Source of the DNA: CAZFPA01 sp964520975
GTDB lineage: Bacteria > Bacillota > Negativicutes > Selenomonadales > Selenomonadaceae
Direction: 5' to 3'
Assembly: GCA_964520975.1 (NCBI GenBank)
Contig: CAZFPA010000018.1
Coordinates: 1-33,607 of the forward strand
Length of the DNA: 33,607 nucleotides
A program made the translations under genes and the position numbers. Below the pieces are notes generated by a model. It was not told the DNA's origin. It did not search any database and saw nothing but the letters and a program-made list of their open reading frames with translations. Positions 28,999-33,607 of this stretch are shown here, in pieces. Within the stretch, counting starts at the first letter, position 1. The number at the start of each line of letters is the position of its first letter.

Positions 28999-30057
28999 AT
29001 GAAGTACGGAGAGCTCATGGCCCGGCTGAAAAAGGAAGGGCCGCAGCAGGTTTATCTGCTGAGCGGCGAAGAGAGTTATTATATCGATAAGGCCAGGGCG
29101 CGTATACTGGCAGCCTTATTTCCCGGGGGCAGCGCGGACATGCAGGATGCGCTGCAGAAGCTGGGTGCGGATACGGACGTCGAGACGTTGATCGGACAGA
29201 TCGAATCGGCCCCTTTTTTTGCCGATAAGAACGTGATTCTCTGTCCAGGGACGCATTTTTTCAAGGAGAAAAAGGGGGCGGCTGAGGAAAAGAAGCCGGC
29301 CCGCAGCAAAAAAAGCACGCCGGAGGAACGTCTGGCCGCGGTTCTCACGAATATGCCGCCCTATAGCTACGTGATCTTTGAACTGCGGGAAAAGGCGGAT
29401 AAGCGCCGCAAGCTCTACAAAACCGTTGATAAATACGGCGGTGTGCTGGAATCGGAGGCCATCCGCTCCTGGAATATCGGGGACTGGCTGCGCGATAAGC
29501 TGCTGGAGATCGGGAAGGAACTGGACCGGGAGGCGTATGCGTACTTCACCGGCGCGGTGGGGATGATGCAGCAGGTGTCGCTCGCCTATCTCGACAAGGA
29601 GTTCGACAAGCTGGCTCTCTATACGACGGAACGGCGCCTGACAAAAAAAGACCTGCTGCAGGTGTTTTCCAGTATTCCGGAGGTATCCGGCTTTGCGATG
29701 GTCGATGCCGTGAGCGCGCACGATGTCAAAAGGGCGCTGCAGCTGCTGCAGCGTCAGATTGATGACGGTGTCTACATGCCGCTGCTGCTCGGTCTGCTCG
29801 TGCGCCATGTGCGCCAGCTCTGGCAGACCCGGACGCTCATGGGAAAGGGATTGCGCGGGCGTCAGCTTGCCGGGCCGTTGGAGCTCAATCCGTTCATCGC
29901 GGAAAAGGTTGCCAAGGCCAGCCAGGGCTTTACGGAGGGCACGCTGAAAAAGGCGTTCCTGGATCTCGCGGAGGCGGACTATCTCTTAAAGACAGGCCAG
30001 GGGGGGCCGGAGCTGCTGGAAAGCGTCATCATCGACCTCTGCCGCCGGCCAGCCTGA
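28999..30057 (+). CDS. holA: DNA polymerase III delta subunit
   Basis: HolA opens the beta sliding clamp as part of the clamp loader. The 352 residues match the family: VYLLSGEESYYIDKA at the N-terminus (degenerate AAA+ P-loop region), ESAPFFADKNVILC, and a C-terminal collar domain with LLVRHVRQLWQ. Lys/Glu-rich KEKKGAAEEKKPARSKKS (about 92-110) is a local insertion. ATG 28999 follows AGGAG (28987-28991) at 7 bases; an in-frame ATG at 28972 lies before the ribosome site. Position after comEC and before rpsT is conserved in many Firmicutes. Confidence 0.95.
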   Translation: MKYGELMARLKKEGPQQVYLLSGEESYYIDKARARILAALFPGGSADMQDALQKLGADTDVETLIGQIESAPFFADKNVILCPGTHFFKEKKGAAEEKKPARSKKSTPEERLAAVLTNMPPYSYVIFELREKADKRRKLYKTVDKYGGVLESEAIRSWNIGDWLRDKLLEIGKELDREAYAYFTGAVGMMQQVSLAYLDKEFDKLALYTTERRLTKKDLLQVFSSIPEVSGFAMVDAVSAHDVKRALQLLQRQIDDGVYMPLLLGLLVRHVRQLWQTRTLMGKGLRGRQLAGPLELNPFIAEKVAKASQGFTEGTLKKAFLDLAEADYLLKTGQGGPELLESVIIDLCRRPA

Positions 30058-30087
30058 GACACTGGAGACACTGGCGGAAAAAGGCAA

Positions 30088-30119
30088 CAAAAAAAGGAGC
30101 GCTGCGGCGCTCCTTTCAT
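30088..30119. terminator. Terminator after holA (bidirectional)
   Basis: AAAGGAGCGC (30093-30102) pairs with GCGCTCCTTT (30107-30116), loop TGCG, with a long A-run before it. It serves holA rightward and, through the A-run, is stronger leftward as a backup for rpsT. Confidence 0.8.
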
Positions 30120-30120
30120 G

Positions 30121-30153
30121 TAATAAAGCCTGTCCGGAGGACAGGCTTTTATC
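30121..30153. terminator. Second hairpin between holA and rpsT (rpsT terminator)
   Basis: AAAGCCTGTCC (30125-30135) pairs with GGACAGGCTTT (30139-30149). Read leftward it lies 15 bases after the rpsT stop and runs into TTTATTA. Confidence 0.78.
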
Positions 30154-30167
30154 TCATCGATGTAAAA

Positions 30168-30434
30168 TTATTTTGCGAGGGCGTTGACCTTGCGAGCTAA
30201 ACGAGACTTTTTGCGGCTGGCAGCGTTCTTGTGATATACATGATTCGCAGCGGCCTGATCAATAGTCTTGCAAGCAACCGTAAGGAGGGATTTCGCTTCG
30301 TCAGCGTTTCCAGCTTCAACAGCGTCCAGAACTCTGCGGGAAGCCGTACGTACGCGGGACTTCTCAGCGAGGTTTTTCGCATGGCGCTTAGCGTCAGATT
30401 TTACACTCAGAATAGATGCTTTGATATTTGGCAA
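30168..30434 (-). CDS. rpsT: 30S ribosomal protein S20
   Basis: S20 binds 16S rRNA early in small-subunit assembly. Starting at TTG 30434 (minus strand) the product is MPNIKAS... of 88 residues, close to the 87 of E. coli S20. The body is rich in Lys, Arg and Ala and ends NHVYHKNAASRKKSRLARKVNAL, the S20 signature. GGGGG lies about 6 bases before the TTG. A GTG three codons upstream would break the conserved MPNIK start. E. coli rpsT also begins with UUG, where the weak start takes part in autoregulation; the same may hold here. It is convergent with holA and divergent from lepA. Confidence 0.95.
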   Translation of the reverse strand: MPNIKASILSVKSDAKRHAKNLAEKSRVRTASRRVLDAVEAGNADEAKSLLTVACKTIDQAAANHVYHKNAASRKKSRLARKVNALAK

Positions 30435-30468
30435 ATAGTTCACCCCCTTAACAGTTCAGTACCTAAGT

Positions 30469-30497
30469 ATTCTAGCATGGTGTCAGGAAAAATGCAA
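30469..30497 (-). promoter_or_regulatory. Promoter of rpsT
   Basis: On the minus strand TTGCAT (30497-30492) and TAGAAT (30474-30469) are 17 bp apart, with TG before the -10 as an extended element. Confidence 0.75.
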
Positions 30498-30523
30498 TAC
30501 TTATTTCCAGCAGAATCTATTTC

Positions 30524-30553
30524 TTGCTCCCGGTGGCAGGGGAATGATATAAT
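30524..30553 (+). promoter_or_regulatory. Promoter of lepA-hemW
   Basis: TTGCTC (30524-30529) and a perfect TATAAT (30548-30553), 18 bp apart, with TG at 30545-30546 as an extended -10. Its -35 lies about 27 bp from that of the divergent rpsT promoter. Confidence 0.75.
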
Positions 30554-30598
30554 GAAAAATAGTATTCGCAAGTAGATCGCAGGAGGAAGATTTTATAG

Positions 30599-32395
30599 AT
30601 GCAGACAAAAAATATACGTAATTTCTCGATTATTGCCCATATAGATCACGGCAAGTCAACCATTGCGGACCGTTTAATTGAATATACCGGGACGCTGTCA
30701 CAGCGTGAAATGGAGGCGCAGGTGCTCGATAATATGGATCTTGAGCGCGAGCGCGGCATAACAATCAAGGCGCAGACGGTGCGCCTTGACTACAAGGGCA
30801 AGGATGGGCAGCTCTATGAGCTCAATCTCATCGATACGCCGGGCCATGTGGATTTTACCTATGAGGTATCCCGCAGCCTTGCAGCCTGTGAGGGCGCTCT
30901 GCTGGTGGTGGACGCGGCGCAGGGTGTCGAGGCGCAGACGCTCGCCAATGTCTATATGGCGTTGGAACATGATCTGGAGATCATTCCGGTCATCAACAAG
31001 ATCGATCTGCCCAGCGCGGAGCCGGAGCGCGTGAAAAAGGAAATCGAGGACGTGATCGGGCTCGATACCTCAGACGCGGTCATGGCCTCGGCGAAGACCG
31101 GTATCGGCATCGAGGAGATCCTGGATGCTATTGTAGCCAAGGTTCCGGCACCGTCGGGCGAGGATGACAAGCCGCTGCGGGCGCTGATCTTTGATTCGTA
31201 TTTTGATTCCTATAAAGGGGTCATTGCGCATATCCGCATCATGGACGGACATATAAAGAAGGGCATGCAGCTCAAGATGATGGCGACGGGCAAGGTGTTT
31301 GAGGTCACGGATGTGGGCTGTTTCCGTCCGGCGCCGGTGGATCTCGGTGCGCTTGTCGCGGGGCAGGTCGGCTTTGTCGCGGGCAGTCTCAAGAACGTGA
31401 AGGACGTCCGCGTGGGCGATACCATTACGGGCATGGCGAATCCGGCGGCTGAGCCGCTGCCGGGCTACCGCGGTGTCACGCCGATGGTCTATTGCGGCCT
31501 GTATCCGGTAGACAGTGCGGACTATGATAACCTGAAGGACGCGCTGGAAAAGCTGCAGCTCAACGATGCTGCACTGGTCTTTGAACCGGAGACCTCCATT
31601 GCGTTGGGGTTTGGCTATCGCTGCGGCTTTTTGGGCCTGCTGCACATGGATGTCATTCAGGAGCGCCTGGAGCGGGAGTACAATCTGAAGCTCATCACCA
31701 CGGCGCCGAGCGTTATCTACCATGTGCATAAGACGAATGGCGAGATCCTGCAGGTGGACAATCCTTCGAAACTGCCGCCGGCAACCGAAATCGACTTCAT
31801 CGAGGAACCGTATGTAAAGGCGACCGTCATCGTACCGAACGATTATGTGGGTGCGGTCATGGAAATTTCCCAGAACAAGCGCGGTGAGTTCAAGACTATG
31901 GATTATCTGGATGTAAACCGCGTCATGATCATCTATCACATCCCGCTCAGCGAGATCATCTACGATTATTTCGACAAGCTCAAGTCCTCGACGCGCGGCT
32001 ATGCCTCGCTCGATTATGAGCTTGCGGATTATAAAGCTGCCAAGCTCGTGAAGCTGGATATCCTGCTCAACGGCGACCCGGTGGATGCCCTTTCGACGAT
32101 TGTGCATACGGACAATGCGGCCTCCCGTGGCCGTCAGCTCGCGGCAAAGCTCCGGGAGATCATTCCGCAGCAGATGTTTGAAATCCCGATTCAGGCAGCG
32201 GTGGGCAGCAAGATCATTGCCCGTGAGAATGTGCGGGCGATGCGCAAGGACGTCCTGGCCAAATGCTATGGCGGTGATATCTCCCGTAAGCGCAAGCTGC
32301 TCGAAAAGCAAAAGGAAGGCAAGAAGCGCATGAAGTCGGTCGGCAGTGTCGAGGTGCCGCAGGAGGCTTTCATGGCGATTCTGAAGATCGAATGA
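30599..32395 (+). CDS. lepA: Elongation factor 4 (LepA), ribosomal back-translocase GTPase
   Basis: LepA is a ribosome-bound GTPase that acts on stalled or mispositioned ribosomes and in 30S maturation. The 598 residues match the family. G motifs are AHIDHGKST (G1), RGITIKAQT (G2), DTPGHVDF (G3), NKIDLP (G4) and SAKTG (G5). The LepA-specific C-terminal domain with ENVRAMRKDVLAKCYGGDIS and KEGKKRMKSVG is intact. AGGAGGA (30581-30587) precedes ATG 30599 by 11 bases. Its stop overlaps the hemW start, so the two are cotranscribed. Confidence 0.98.
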   Translation: MQTKNIRNFSIIAHIDHGKSTIADRLIEYTGTLSQREMEAQVLDNMDLERERGITIKAQTVRLDYKGKDGQLYELNLIDTPGHVDFTYEVSRSLAACEGALLVVDAAQGVEAQTLANVYMALEHDLEIIPVINKIDLPSAEPERVKKEIEDVIGLDTSDAVMASAKTGIGIEEILDAIVAKVPAPSGEDDKPLRALIFDSYFDSYKGVIAHIRIMDGHIKKGMQLKMMATGKVFEVTDVGCFRPAPVDLGALVAGQVGFVAGSLKNVKDVRVGDTITGMANPAAEPLPGYRGVTPMVYCGLYPVDSADYDNLKDALEKLQLNDAALVFEPETSIALGFGYRCGFLGLLHMDVIQERLEREYNLKLITTAPSVIYHVHKTNGEILQVDNPSKLPPATEIDFIEEPYVKATVIVPNDYVGAVMEISQNKRGEFKTMDYLDVNRVMIIYHIPLSEIIYDYFDKLKSSTRGYASLDYELADYKAAKLVKLDILLNGDPVDALSTIVHTDNAASRGRQLAAKLREIIPQQMFEIPIQAAVGSKIIARENVRAMRKDVLAKCYGGDISRKRKLLEKQKEGKKRMKSVGSVEVPQEAFMAILKIE

Positions 32396-33537
32396 TGGAC
32401 TGGGGCGTATATGTCCATATTCCTTTTTGCCGGCAGAAATGCTTTTACTGCGATTTCCCTTCCTTTGCGGGCCGGGAATCGCTCATGGCGGAATATACCC
32501 AGGCCCTGTGCCGCGAAATTGCGGTGCAGGGTTCTCTTTTACGGGAAAAGAAGCTGGGACCGCCGGCAACCATCTATATCGGCGGCGGGACGCCGACCGC
32601 TCTGCCGCTGGCGCTGCTGGAAAAAATCCTGACGGCGCTGCAGAGCGCCTTTGGTACGCCGGCAGAATTCACCCTGGAGGCCAATCCGGGAACCATTGTG
32701 CCGGGTCTTTTTCCTCTGCTGCGTTCCCGGGGCGTGAATCGCCTGAGCCTGGGTGTGCAGAGCTTCGATGATGCACTGCTGCAGCGCATCGGGCGCATCC
32801 ATCGGGCGGCAGATGCCCGGCAGGCTGTACAGGACGCGCAGGCGGCCGGCTTTGCGAATATCAGCCTGGACCTCATGTACGGGCTGCCAGGCCAGTCCAT
32901 GGAACTGCTGGCCGGCAGCGTGGAGCAGGCACTGGCACTGGGTGTGCAGCATATCTCCATCTATGGGCTGCAGGTCGAGGAAGGAACCGTCTTTGCCCGG
33001 CAGCAGCAGGCCGGTACGCTGGAACTGCCGTCGGAGGAGGAAGCCGAGGCCATGTACGATTACATGACGGCGGTGCTGCCATCGGCCGGCTATGCGCGCT
33101 ATGAAATATCGAACTTTGCCCGGCCCGGGTTTGCCAGCCGGCACAATCTGAGTTACTGGCAGGATGTGCCCTATCTGGGGCTGGGGGTGGCGGCGCACAG
33201 TTACTGGGATGACCGGCGGCTGGAAAATCCGGCTGAACTGGATGCGTATATCGCCTGTATTGCGGCCGGATGCCCGGCCGGCCGACCGGAAGAGCCGGCT
33301 ACGCGGGAGATCCGGATGGAGGAGTTCTGCTTTTTGGCGCTGCGCACGGCGCGCGGCATCGATAAGGCTGCTTTTGCGGCAAAATTCGGCCGCCTCATCG
33401 ACAGCGTCTACCATCGGCCTATTGCGGAGATGAAGCGGCGGGGCCTGCTGGCGGAGGATGAAAGCTATCTGCGCCTTACACCGCTGGGCATGAAGTACGG
33501 CAATATTGTGTTTGAGGCATTCTTGCTGGAACCATAG
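32392..33537 (+). CDS. hemW: Heme chaperone HemW (radical SAM, HemN-like)
   Basis: HemW binds heme and a [4Fe-4S] cluster and delivers heme to apo-proteins; it was long annotated as oxygen-independent coproporphyrinogen oxidase. The 381 residues carry HIPFCRQKCFYCDF with cluster cysteines C13, C17 and C20, and lack the extra Cys of true HemN (CxxxCxxCxC); here Phe follows, as in HemW. GGGTPTALP, the SLGVQSFDD stretch and the C-terminal SRHNLSYWQDVPYLGLGVAAHS are typical. ATG 32392 overlaps the lepA stop; a second ATG follows at 32395. In many Firmicutes hrcA-grpE-dnaK come next, beyond this window. Confidence 0.95.
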   Translation: MMDWGVYVHIPFCRQKCFYCDFPSFAGRESLMAEYTQALCREIAVQGSLLREKKLGPPATIYIGGGTPTALPLALLEKILTALQSAFGTPAEFTLEANPGTIVPGLFPLLRSRGVNRLSLGVQSFDDALLQRIGRIHRAADARQAVQDAQAAGFANISLDLMYGLPGQSMELLAGSVEQALALGVQHISIYGLQVEEGTVFARQQQAGTLELPSEEEAEAMYDYMTAVLPSAGYARYEISNFARPGFASRHNLSYWQDVPYLGLGVAAHSYWDDRRLENPAELDAYIACIAAGCPAGRPEEPATREIRMEEFCFLALRTARGIDKAAFAAKFGRLIDSVYHRPIAEMKRRGLLAEDESYLRLTPLGMKYGNIVFEAFLLEP

Positions 33538-33546
33538 CTGGTCCAT

Positions 33547-33581
33547 GAAATACCTAGTACAGCGTGCACGAAATACCTAGT
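33547..33581 (+). repeat. Direct repeat GAAATACCTAGT, two copies 23 bp apart
   Basis: The 12-mer occurs at 33547-33558 and 33570-33581, just after hemW. Spacing of about two helical turns would suit a DNA-binding protein. The second copy belongs to the longer repeat at 33567-33607. Confidence 0.7.
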
Positions 33582-33607
33582 CGAATTACTTGTCTGAATT
33601 TCCATCT
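33567..33607 (+). repeat. Copy 2 of the roughly 41-bp intergenic repeat (cut by window edge)
   Basis: It matches 17704-17744 at about 29 of 41 positions, with TTACTTGTCTGAA identical (33586-33598). The full length cannot be seen, as the window ends inside it. Confidence 0.6.

Noticed and set aside
33541..33607. Right-edge repeats as a CRISPR or phage attachment site
   Set aside because: Only two short direct repeats with an 11-bp gap, no spacer-repeat pattern, no integrase and no tRNA nearby.

Overview
The window looks like chromosomal DNA of an anaerobe of the Negativicutes (Firmicutes with an outer membrane), probably a Selenomonas/Mitsuokella-like member of the Selenomonadaceae. This is an inference from gene content, GC-rich coding DNA against AT-rich spacers, strong GGAGG ribosome sites and a T-box leader; no rRNA or species marker is present. 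I see no insertion sequence, prophage, CRISPR array or tRNA gene.

Layout: (1) 329-2435, dhaK-dhaL-dhaM, a PTS-dependent dihydroxyacetone kinase, with a promoter before it and a terminator after it. (2) 2533-3393 on the minus strand, a RelA/SpoT-type alarmone synthetase with a C-terminal membrane anchor; 3607-4515, a DUF2156 protein. (3) 4608-7612, four TTAACA-like repeats at exact 11-bp spacing (a PHO box) ahead of a secreted purple-acid-phosphatase-like enzyme and a YibE/F membrane protein. (4) 7602-11568, a T-box leader with a UGG (Trp) specifier controlling iorA-iorB and a phenylacetate-CoA ligase-like gene. (5) 11739-15100, a PAS/PAS/HD-GYP protein and a PAS-only protein. (6) 15250-18566, an EamA transporter, a tiny promoter-ORF-terminator unit, a divergent FtsZ and tcdA. 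(7) 18616-20132, a TAXI-TRAP binding protein and a DUF1850 protein without a TRAP permease. (8) 20259-23053, a PAS/GGDEF/EAL protein, queF and a nitroreductase. (9) 23175-28907, a cobalamin adenosyltransferase, comEA-comEC and an M13 peptidase. (10) 28999-33537, holA, rpsT (minus strand, UUG start), lepA and hemW, a conserved Firmicutes neighbourhood.

The most interesting module is region 4. A tryptophan T-box turns genes on when tRNA-Trp is uncharged, so an indolepyruvate:ferredoxin oxidoreductase plus an aryl-acid CoA ligase under its control should be making tryptophan, not degrading it. The predicted route is arylacetate to arylacetyl-CoA to arylpyruvate to amino acid. Other points of note are the PHO box, the 21-residue ORF with its own promoter and terminator, a stray FtsZ paralogue, a one-base frame conflict at the dhaL start, a hairpin between the ribosome site and start codon of the DUF1850 gene, and a roughly 41-bp repeat shared by 17704-17744 and the right edge.
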